This document shows, one piece after another, positions 43,485 through 50,847 of a DNA stretch of 64,000 bases (its first letter is position 1; each line of letters starts with the position of its first letter). The stretch covers positions 434,001-498,000 of the forward strand of contig JBDWUA010000016.1 of assembly GCA_039984715.1 (NCBI GenBank). The letters run 5' to 3'. The notes under the pieces are model-generated. The model was given only the letters and a program-made list of their open reading frames with translations. It ran no database searches and was not told where the DNA came from. A program made the position numbers and the translations under genes. Origin of the DNA: JABSSA01 sp039984715 (GTDB lineage: Bacteria > Pseudomonadota > Alphaproteobacteria > Rhodobacterales > Rhodobacteraceae).

Positions 43485-45605
43485 ATGGTCGTGGAAATAG
43501 ATGTCACCCACTTGACCCAAGAACAGGCGCAACAAGAGTTGGCGCGCCTTTCTAAAGCTTTGTCTGAAGCAAATTCAGATTATCACGGGCAAGATGCGCC
43601 GCAGTTATCGGATGCAGATTACGATGCACTAAAGCGCCGCAATGTTGCGATCGAAGAACGGTTCCCCGCGCTAAAACGGGCCGATAGCCCTACGGAAATG
43701 GTCGGTTCCGCACCTGCTGACGGCTTTTCCAAAGTGACCCATGCCGTGTCAATGTTGTCGCTTGCGAATGCGTTCAATGATGAGGACGTGACCGAATTCG
43801 ATTTAAGCATCCGCAAGTTTCTGGGGTTGGATGCAAATCAAAAGCTGGCCTTCACCGCAGAACCCAAGATCGATGGCCTGTCTTTGTCTCTGCGCTATGA
43901 GAATGGAAAATTGGTCCAAGCTGCAACACGCGGGGATGGATCGACAGGTGAAAATGTTACGGCCAACGCTCTGACGATTGCTGATATTCCAACCCAGCTG
44001 AAAAATGCGCCAGACATTCTTGAGGTGCGCGGCGAAGTCTATATGAGCCATTCCGATTTCGAGGCGCTGAATGCGCATCAAGTCAGCATCGGTGGTAAAC
44101 CATTTGCAAACCCGCGCAATGCAGCCGCGGGTTCGTTGCGGCAATTGGATTCGGCCATAACAAAGTCGCGGCCGCTTAAGTTCTTTGCCTATGCGTGGGG
44201 CGCGTTAAGCGATCCATTGGGGCAAACGCAACATGGCGCAATTGAACGCTTGGCGGAATTGCAGTTTGAAACGAATCCGCTGACCAAGCTGTGTCATTCC
44301 GTGGAAGACATGGTGCATCATTACGCACTGATCGAAGAAAAGCGTGCGACATTGGGTTATGACATCGACGGTGTCGTCTACAAAGTGGATGACTTGGCAC
44401 TGCAAGACCGTCTTGGTTTCAGATCAACCACACCAAGATGGGCAATCGCGCATAAATTTCCGGCCGAACTGGCCTGGACCTTGCTTGAAGGGATCGACAT
44501 TCAAGTTGGACGCACGGGCGCCCTAAGCCCCGTTGCGCGGTTAAAACCGGTTACCGTCGGCGGCGTTGTTGTATCCAATGCGACATTGCACAACGAAGAT
44601 TATGTCTTGGGACGCGATGGCAAAGGTCAGGAAATACGCGGAGGTAAAGACATTAGGGTCGGTGATTGGGTGCAGGTTTACCGGGCCGGGGATGTGATTC
44701 CAAAAGTGGCAGATGTCGATCTGAGCAAACGAGATAGCAATTCCGAGGCGTATGTTTTCCCAACCTTGTGCCCAGAATGCGGGTCGGACGCAGTTCGTGA
44801 CGAAGGTGACGCAGTGCGCCGATGCACGGGTGGCTTGATTTGCCCGGCACAAGCGGTTGAAAGACTGAAACACTTTGTAGGTAGAGCCGCCTTTGACATT
44901 GAAGGGTTGGGCGCAAAGCAAGTGGAACAATTCCACACGGATGGCTGGGTCACTGAACCGGCGGATATTTTTGCGCTGAAACGCAAATATGGCGAGGGTT
45001 TGCAGCAGCTTAAGAACCGGGAAGGCTGGGGTGAAAAGTCAGCGGATAATTTATTCGCAGCGATTGATGAAAAACGCTCTATCCCGATGGCGCGTCTGAT
45101 CTATTCATTTGGCATTCGACATGTCGGCGAAAGTGCCTCGAAACTTTTGGCCACGCATTACGGGACATGGGATGCCTTTGAACAAGCAATGACCCAAGCC
45201 CAAATTGCGGATTCGCCTGTTTTGGAAGATTTGTTGTCGATTGATGGTTTTGGCATCGTTATGGCGCAATCGTTGATCACGACATTTGCGCAAGACGCGG
45301 AACGTGCAAGCATTGCGCGGTTGGTGGCAGAATTGACGGTTCAGGAAGCGAAGCGACCAGATACGTCTGACAGCCCAGTGGCCGGAAAAACGGTTGTCTT
45401 CACCGGAACGCTTGTACGCATGACGCGCGCAGAGGCCAAAGCCCGTGCAGAACGTTTGGGCGCAAAAGTGTCGGGATCCGTCAGCAGCAAAACCGACATT
45501 TTGATCGCCGGACCGGGCGCGGGCAGCAAAGCCAAGAAAGCTGCCGAGCTTGGGATTGAAACATTGGATGAAGATGCCTGGTTGGCATTGATCGATACCG
45601 CATGA
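43485..45605 (+). CDS. ligA: NAD-dependent DNA ligase
   Basis: Joins Okazaki fragments and repair nicks using NAD+. 706 residues. Adenylation domain with AEPKIDGLSLSLRYENGKLV near residues 126-145 (catalytic Lys in KIDG). OB fold with ALSPVARLKPVTVGGVVVSN near 345. Zn finger with CPECGSDAVRDEGDAVRRC then CPAQAVERLKHF near 430-455. HhH tandem near 460-610, and a C-terminal BRCT domain near 630-706 (GKTVVFTGTLVRMTRAEAKA then RAERLGAKVSGSVSSKTDIL). Overlaps recG by 4 bp (ATGA), so DNA ligase and RecG are coupled. Confidence 0.98.
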   Translation: MVVEIDVTHLTQEQAQQELARLSKALSEANSDYHGQDAPQLSDADYDALKRRNVAIEERFPALKRADSPTEMVGSAPADGFSKVTHAVSMLSLANAFNDEDVTEFDLSIRKFLGLDANQKLAFTAEPKIDGLSLSLRYENGKLVQAATRGDGSTGENVTANALTIADIPTQLKNAPDILEVRGEVYMSHSDFEALNAHQVSIGGKPFANPRNAAAGSLRQLDSAITKSRPLKFFAYAWGALSDPLGQTQHGAIERLAELQFETNPLTKLCHSVEDMVHHYALIEEKRATLGYDIDGVVYKVDDLALQDRLGFRSTTPRWAIAHKFPAELAWTLLEGIDIQVGRTGALSPVARLKPVTVGGVVVSNATLHNEDYVLGRDGKGQEIRGGKDIRVGDWVQVYRAGDVIPKVADVDLSKRDSNSEAYVFPTLCPECGSDAVRDEGDAVRRCTGGLICPAQAVERLKHFVGRAAFDIEGLGAKQVEQFHTDGWVTEPADIFALKRKYGEGLQQLKNREGWGEKSADNLFAAIDEKRSIPMARLIYSFGIRHVGESASKLLATHYGTWDAFEQAMTQAQIADSPVLEDLLSIDGFGIVMAQSLITTFAQDAERASIARLVAELTVQEAKRPDTSDSPVAGKTVVFTGTLVRMTRAEAKARAERLGAKVSGSVSSKTDILIAGPGAGSKAKKAAELGIETLDEDAWLALIDTA

Positions 45606-47680
45606 GCCGGCCAGAGCTGCTTTTCCCTGTATTTGCTGATCTTGAAATATTGGCGGGGATTGGGCCAAAATCGGCCAAGGCTCTTGATGCAATCGGTATT
45701 CGCGCACCGCGTGATCTGCTTTTTGTGTTGCCGCATACAGGCATCGATCGCCATTTGCGCGACACCATTCAAGGGGCTGATTTTCCAACAGTTTTGACCA
45801 CAAGCGTCACGGTAGGGGCACATCGCAAAGCTGCGCGTGCCTATCGTGTCACCGCAGAGGATGCAGAGCTTACGTTTCAAATCGTGTTCTTTCATGCACG
45901 TGGAGATTACCTTAAAAAGCTGCTTCCAGAGGGCGAACGGCGGATCGTTTCCGGTAAGGTTGAGCTGTTTGATGGTGTACCTCAGATGGTGCATCCCGAG
46001 CATGTTCTGCCTGAAGATGAGCTGGATGATCTTCCGAAATTTGAACCAGTCTATCCACTGACGGCTGGTGTGACACAAAAAACGATGTGGCGTGCAACCA
46101 GAAGTGCGTTGGAACGACTGCCGGATTTGCCGGAATGGATTAACAGTGAACTGCATGCCCAAAAAGGCTGGCCTTCTTTTGGGACTGCGTTGCAACAGGC
46201 GCATGCGCCCGAAAGCCTTGGCGACATTGCGGCCACAGCACCTGCGCGAATGCGATTGGCTTATGATGAATTGTTGGCCCACCAACTGACTTTGGCCTTG
46301 GCGCGTGCCAAGGCGCGGCGCGGTATTGGTAGAGAAACGGTTGGAAACGGGACCTTAACAGGCAAAAGCCTGCAAACATTGCCTTACAAGCCCACAAATG
46401 CTCAAAGTCGCGCAATTGCAGAAATCGAAACCGACATGGCGTCCGGGTTGCGAATGAACCGTTTGCTGCAGGGTGATGTTGGGTCCGGGAAAACTCTGGT
46501 CGCATTTCTGGCTTTGTTGGTTGCCGTCGAAGCTGGCGGGCAGGGTGTCATGATGGCCCCAACCGAGATTCTGGCGCGTCAGCATCTAGAAAGCTTAAGA
46601 CCGCTGGCCGAAGAGGTGGGCGTCGTTCTTGAAATTTTGACTGGCCGGGACAAAGGCGCGGAACGCAAAGCGAAATTGGGTGCGCTTGCAGGTGGGAACA
46701 TACAGATATTGGTCGGCACGCATGCCGTTTTTCAGCCGGATGTTGAATTTTCCGATTTGCGCCTTGCGATCATAGACGAACAGCATCGATTTGGGGTGCG
46801 TCAACGTTTTGAGTTGGGCAAAAAGGGAACCGCGACAGACACGCTGGTGATGACGGCGACGCCCATTCCGCGATCTTTGTCGTTGGCGCAGTACGGCGAC
46901 ATGGACGTTTCCATTCTTGATGAAAAGCCGCCCGGACGTAAGCCAATCCGAACCGCGTTGGTCAGCACCGGACGCATCGACGAAGTCGTGGACCGGTTGC
47001 GCAGCGCGATTGCTGAGGGGCGGCAATGTTATTGGGTTTGTCCGTTGGTCGAAGAAAGCGAAGTCGTTGACCTGACCGCGGCCGAAGACCGGTTCAAAAT
47101 GTTGCGTGCAGCCTTGGGCGAAGAAATGGTCGGCCTTGTGCACGGGCAAATGCCGCCTGCGGACAAAGACAAAGCGATGGCACAGTTCCAAGCCGGCGAA
47201 ACACAGGTTTTGGTTGCAACCACGGTGATTGAAGTTGGTGTGAACGTTCCAAATGCGACGATCATGGTAATTGAACGGGCGGAAACCTTTGGCTTGGCGC
47301 AATTGCATCAGTTGCGCGGGCGCGTCGGGCGGGGGGATGCCGCGTCAACTTGCGTGCTGTTGTACCAATCTCCGCTCAGTGAAACGGGACGTAAACGTTT
47401 GGAGGTTCTACGCGAATCCGAAGACGGATTTCGGATTGCCGAGGTTGACTTGCAAATGCGCGGGGCAGGTGACCTGATTGGAACTGCGCAGTCTGGCCTG
47501 CCTAAGTTTCAGATCGCTGACTTAGAAGGTCAGGCTGATTTGATGGCGATTGCGCAGACCGATGCTCGTGCGTTTTTGACCGACGATCCCACCCTTGAAA
47601 GCGAACGTGGAGAGGCCTTGCGTCTGCTTTTGTGGTTGATGCGGCAGGACGAAGCAATTCGTTTGATTTCAGTCGGTTGA
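45602..47680 (+). CDS. recG: ATP-dependent DNA helicase RecG
   Basis: Branch-migration helicase that regresses stalled forks and processes recombination junctions. 692 residues. N-terminal wedge (OB) domain with VLPHTGIDRHLRDTI near residue 40. Helicase motif I LLQGDVGSGKTLVAF near 289, Walker B DEQHRFGVRQRFELG near 393, MTATPIPRSLSLAQYGDMDV near 418, motif V/VI LVATTVIEVGVNVPNATIMV near 537 and QLHQLRGRVGRGDAASTCVL near 565. Starts by overlapping ligA; no further gene of the operon follows, because an SOS-type promoter region begins after its stop. Confidence 0.98.
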   Translation: MSRPELLFPVFADLEILAGIGPKSAKALDAIGIRAPRDLLFVLPHTGIDRHLRDTIQGADFPTVLTTSVTVGAHRKAARAYRVTAEDAELTFQIVFFHARGDYLKKLLPEGERRIVSGKVELFDGVPQMVHPEHVLPEDELDDLPKFEPVYPLTAGVTQKTMWRATRSALERLPDLPEWINSELHAQKGWPSFGTALQQAHAPESLGDIAATAPARMRLAYDELLAHQLTLALARAKARRGIGRETVGNGTLTGKSLQTLPYKPTNAQSRAIAEIETDMASGLRMNRLLQGDVGSGKTLVAFLALLVAVEAGGQGVMMAPTEILARQHLESLRPLAEEVGVVLEILTGRDKGAERKAKLGALAGGNIQILVGTHAVFQPDVEFSDLRLAIIDEQHRFGVRQRFELGKKGTATDTLVMTATPIPRSLSLAQYGDMDVSILDEKPPGRKPIRTALVSTGRIDEVVDRLRSAIAEGRQCYWVCPLVEESEVVDLTAAEDRFKMLRAALGEEMVGLVHGQMPPADKDKAMAQFQAGETQVLVATTVIEVGVNVPNATIMVIERAETFGLAQLHQLRGRVGRGDAASTCVLLYQSPLSETGRKRLEVLRESEDGFRIAEVDLQMRGAGDLIGTAQSGLPKFQIADLEGQADLMAIAQTDARAFLTDDPTLESERGEALRLLLWLMRQDEAIRLISVG

Positions 47681-47708
47681 TGAACTGAATCATGAAAAGT
47701 TCACAAAT

Positions 47709-47750
47709 GTTCTCAAAAAGTTCTTTACTTAATGAGAACAATATGTGAAC
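47709..47750 (+). promoter_or_regulatory. Two LexA (SOS) boxes upstream of a 42-aa peptide gene
   Basis: GTTC-TCAAAAA-GTTC (47709-47723) and GAAC-AATATGT-GAAC (47736-47750) both fit the alphaproteobacterial LexA box GTTC-N7-GTTC, the second being its reverse complement. They lie between the recG stop and the small gene at 47781, 31 bp from the second box. Two perfect boxes this close together are unlikely by chance. Confidence 0.8.
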
Positions 47751-47780
47751 ACTCCTTTAACAAATGAGGGAGCAGACACA

Positions 47781-47909
47781 ATGACCACCTTGCGCCAAAT
47801 TTCGAAGATAGCACGCCGTTCGCACGCGACGTTGTTGGGTGACGCGTTTGGTGGAGCCGCCCTTATGGCACTGTTGTTTGTCGCCCTGCACATCCCTTCA
47901 TTTGTCTAA
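47781..47909 (+). CDS. 42-aa single-pass membrane peptide, SOS-regulated candidate
   Basis: ATG 47781 with GAGGGAG about 9 nt upstream; ends TAA at 47907-47909. Basic N-terminus (MTTLRQISKIARRSHATLLG, with R5, K9, R12, R13), then a hydrophobic helix at about 22-38 (DAFGGAALMALLFVALHIP) and SFV at the end, so a small inner-membrane protein with the N-terminus inside. It has its own promoter region with two LexA boxes and a terminator downstream, so it is a stand-alone SOS unit. Short SOS-induced membrane peptides such as SidA in Caulobacter block division; this has similar size and control but no clear sequence match. Function inferred only. Confidence 0.75.
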   Translation: MTTLRQISKIARRSHATLLGDAFGGAALMALLFVALHIPSFV

Positions 47910-48048
47910 TTTCTGCCTGCGATCTCATGCTGGAAACACCACCTACGCGTCGTCGTCCCCAAGTTGCGAAGCGTCCTTTTCAGTGACGGCCTGCCTGCTT
48001 CACTGATGTTTGGTGTTCTCCACGTCCCACATGAGACACGCTTTCCTT

Positions 48049-48086
48049 ACGCCGCCATTCCTGCCGGAATGTGCGGCGTTTTTTTG
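48049..48086 (+). terminator. Rho-independent terminator after the 42-aa peptide gene
   Basis: ACGCCGC-CATTCC, loop TGCC, GGAATG-TGCGGCGT followed by TTTTTT. It closes the SOS-boxed unit 140 bp after the stop, so the transcript has a long 3' UTR. Confidence 0.9.
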
Positions 48087-48122
48087 TCAAAGCGTAGAGC
48101 GCAGTGAACGGATGTCTGGGTT

Positions 48123-49517
48123 TTAGAAGTTGTAGGCCAATCTTAATCCGCCCCAATGACGCTTTGCTGCGAAAATCGGAGCAGACAAGTCTTTCATGAT
48201 GACAAATTGATCACCGCCCATGTCGCGACGATACACCTGCAACAAGAAGGGGTCGGTATTTCGGCCAGCTTTCAGACCGACACGGTCATCAAATATTCTC
48301 CGATTTCTGCAATGGGCTGTGTTCCAGACTGGGTCGCCACTTTGTGGTTTCGAAAACTTCCGATTGTGGGTCGGTAAGTACCCATTTTGATCTACGGCTG
48401 CGCAGAAAACGATCTTGTCACTGAATTTAAGCGCGTCCTCCTGTAGGTCTGGCAACACTTCGTCAAACAAGGCCGTGAAACGCGCCATTTTTTGTTCAGG
48501 ATTGGTATCCACAATGATGCGGTAAGTTCGATCGAACAAATTGCTTTCTGATATTTTTCCGGTGCTCAAAGCGTTGTCGAGCCGTTGACCAAGTTGTTTG
48601 GATAAGTCGCACACATATTTGATAAAGGGGCCGTCGACTGTTGTCCCGCCCATTAAAGCGCTGGATTGAACAATCGCTTCGCTTCTGTCGACCAACAATT
48701 CAATCCGGTCTTCCGCGTCGTTAATATTGCTGGATGTTGTGTCGATTGTGGAACCCAATCCGTCCAAGCTGGGGTGGAAATCGCTTAGGACCTGTGCGAC
48801 GTCATTCGCGCAATTCTGGATCTGAACCGCATGTGACTGAGTGAGCTGGACACTGTCTTCCATGCGGCCCAAAGCGGCGTCGGTATCGCTGGATCGTTTC
48901 AAAACGCCTTCCGCGTTTTTGGAAACTTCGCCTGTTTCCTTGCCTAGTACTGAAATCCAATTGGCAAGGGATTCAATATTGGACGAAATTTCCTCTGCGG
49001 CTGTTTTTGTTTGTTGGCTAAGCGTATTGATCGCTTCGGCTACCACTGCAAATCCACGCCCTGCGTCCCCAGCACGCGCCGCTTCGATTTTTGCGTTGAT
49101 CGCCAGCGTGTTCACCTGAAGTGAAATGGACGCGATCTGTGAATTATTTGCTTTTACAGCATGCAACGTGTCAGACACCGAGGCCGTCTTGCCGTTCAAG
49201 TTCTTGACCCATTCGGCAACGGAGCGCGAGTTTTCGCCCATTTCGCGCATAAGGTCAGCGGATGTTTTTACATCGCAAAATGTCTGTTCTGCTGATGTGC
49301 TAAGCTCGGTCGTGGCGGCCTGAACTTGCGCATTGCTCACACCCACCCGTTTGGCAGATTGTTCCAGTATGTTCAGCGCACTACGTTGCGTTTGCGCCTG
49401 TTGTTCAACAAGATGAATGAAACCCGCCAGATCTACGATGTCGAACCCAAGTGAACTGGCATCTTGTGCCAATTTGTTCATGTAACGAAGGTCGGGAAAT
49501 TCTTCTTGGGTTGTCAT
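48123..49517 (-). CDS. Soluble methyl-accepting chemotaxis protein
   Basis: 464 residues, no transmembrane segments. The MCP signalling domain is at the N-terminal half (about 60-260), including the hairpin motif QIASISLQVNTLAINAKIEA then ARAGDAGRGFAVVAEAINTL near 125-165. The C-terminal third (about 335-464) holds the conserved sensor-like segment FSDKIVFCAAVDQNGYLPTH then NRKFSKPQSGDPVWNTAHCR, NRRIFDDR and ending HWGGLRLAYNF. This reversed order, signalling then sensing, is known in cytoplasmic chemoreceptors. A Cys-rich ligand or redox sensor is possible. No che genes are in the window. Confidence 0.92.
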   Translation of the reverse strand: MTTQEEFPDLRYMNKLAQDASSLGFDIVDLAGFIHLVEQQAQTQRSALNILEQSAKRVGVSNAQVQAATTELSTSAEQTFCDVKTSADLMREMGENSRSVAEWVKNLNGKTASVSDTLHAVKANNSQIASISLQVNTLAINAKIEAARAGDAGRGFAVVAEAINTLSQQTKTAAEEISSNIESLANWISVLGKETGEVSKNAEGVLKRSSDTDAALGRMEDSVQLTQSHAVQIQNCANDVAQVLSDFHPSLDGLGSTIDTTSSNINDAEDRIELLVDRSEAIVQSSALMGGTTVDGPFIKYVCDLSKQLGQRLDNALSTGKISESNLFDRTYRIIVDTNPEQKMARFTALFDEVLPDLQEDALKFSDKIVFCAAVDQNGYLPTHNRKFSKPQSGDPVWNTAHCRNRRIFDDRVGLKAGRNTDPFLLQVYRRDMGGDQFVIMKDLSAPIFAAKRHWGGLRLAYNF

Positions 49518-49606
49518 TACAGGCTTCCGAAATGTTCAAACATACCGGCATTGCCAATATGGGTCGCACATCGATACGGGCTGAATCTTCAAAAAGTACT
49601 AACAAT

Positions 49607-50059
49607 TTATGCGCAATTGACCTGTAAGGCGTCTTCCATCGCTTCTGTGGTGGCTTCGATTGCCAACAAAATCGACGCGTGACGGTTTTTATAGTCCTGT
49701 GCGGGCAGAAGAACTTCAAACCCGTCAAACGGTGCATCAGGTATTGGGCCGTCATCTTTTAGCATTGCGCGCAACGCGTCACGTGCCGCTGTTACGTCGT
49801 CCAACGTACGCCCAAGAATGGCGTGTCCAGTGACGGCCGCTGCGGCTTGTCCCAATGCACATGCGCGGACTTCTTGACCGTATTCGAAGATGCACCCGTC
49901 CTTCACAACAAGATCAACAGCCACCGTCGAGCCGCACAAAGGAGACCGTTTTTTGATGGTCGCGTCAGGAGACGCCAATCGCTTTGTATGTGGAATATCC
50001 GCAGCCAACGCCAGAATGCGGTTGGAATACAGTTTTATCAGGTCTGTGTCGGTGGGCAT
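49607..50059 (-). CDS. Iron-sulfur cluster assembly scaffold protein (IscU/NifU-N-like)
   Basis: 150 residues from ATG at 50057-50059 (MPTDTDLIKLYSNRILALAA), with AGGGAAACACC upstream. U-type scaffold fold: SPLCGSTVAVDLVVKDG near residue 40 and QEVRACALGQAAAAVTGHAI near 62 carry two of the three conserved cysteines. The third, usually in a Cys-containing segment near 100-110, is replaced by QDYKNRHASILLAIEAT, with His rather than Cys. Members of this Rhodobacteraceae group share that substitution, so it may bind clusters differently or hold another role. Divergent from hisI. Confidence 0.88.
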   Translation of the reverse strand: MPTDTDLIKLYSNRILALAADIPHTKRLASPDATIKKRSPLCGSTVAVDLVVKDGCIFEYGQEVRACALGQAAAAVTGHAILGRTLDDVTAARDALRAMLKDDGPIPDAPFDGFEVLLPAQDYKNRHASILLAIEATTEAMEDALQVNCA

Positions 50060-50107
50060 GGTGTTTCCCTTTCTGGCGTCTTTCATACATAAGGCGCGAA
50101 TGTCGCT

Positions 50108-50473
50108 ATGAAAAGGACAAGTGCAGTGGTTTTTGATCCAGAAAAACTAACCTTCGATGATCGTGGTTTGCTTCCTGTTGTTGCGCAAGATGCGTCAAGC
50201 AAAGATGTGCTGATGCTGGCGTGGATGAACGCAGAAGCGGTTCGGCGCACACTTGAAACCGGGCGTGTCACATATTGGAGCCGTTCGCGTTCAAACTATT
50301 GGGTCAAGGGCGAGACCAGCGGACATACGCAAGAATTGGTCGATTTCCGTTTTGATTGTGATCGCGATTGTTTGCTTGTTCTGGTCAATCAGATTGGTCC
50401 AGCCTGCCACACGGGCGCACCAAACTGTTTTTTCACAGCCGTGCGCAATAATGACGAAGTGAGGGTTTCGTGA
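50108..50473 (+). CDS. hisI: Phosphoribosyl-AMP cyclohydrolase
   Basis: Opens the adenine ring of PR-AMP in histidine biosynthesis (third step). 121 residues, the stand-alone HisI form (the HisE part is separate). Motifs: MLAWMNAEAVRRTLETGRVT near residue 36, YWSRSRSNYWVKGETSGHTQ near 56-75, then ELVDFRFDCDRDCLLVLVNQ and GPACHTGAPNCFF; the Asp/Cys cluster binds Mg2+ and Zn2+. Only histidine gene in view. Divergent from the scaffold gene with 48 bp between. Confidence 0.97.
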   Translation: MKRTSAVVFDPEKLTFDDRGLLPVVAQDASSKDVLMLAWMNAEAVRRTLETGRVTYWSRSRSNYWVKGETSGHTQELVDFRFDCDRDCLLVLVNQIGPACHTGAPNCFFTAVRNNDEVRVS

Positions 50474-50847
50474 CGGGTGAAGCAAACTACGATTGATTCG
50501 AACTATCACGAACTCAACCCTAGCGCATGTTTATCATCTTCTTGCGCCGGGGCGTTTCCCGCGTAAGAAATTATAATCATAAAACACAGATGCTTAGCTG
50601 CTTGTGTTTGAGTTTCGACAGTGCTGGAAGTGTTTGAATCGCAGGGGCGCTTGCTCTCGTAAACGCTCCATTCGCAAGAAAATATTAGGAACGATGCAAA
50701 AGGCCCCATTGCACCCGTCAGTCACGCGGTCCATTCTGTCCTTGAAAAAGCGATGTGTACGGCACAGGTATATAAGCCAAGCACGGAGACGACGATGATT
50801 GCCAAATATTGGGATCAGTTCGTCTTGCCAAGAATAAGGATTGAGCA
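50474..50847. other. Intergenic region upstream of lon
   Basis: 374 bp, AT-rich on the left, no gene seen. It should contain the lon promoter. CTTGAAAAAG at 50741-50750 recalls the sigma-32 -35 element and TATATAA at 50769-50775 a -10, but their spacing (about 20-22 bp) is too long for a confident heat-shock promoter. The gene-like frames in it are short and start poorly. Confidence 0.35.

Noticed and set aside
45341..46285. 314-codon minus-strand frame across the ligA/recG junction
   Set aside because: Overlaps two conserved genes in antisense and resembles no protein.
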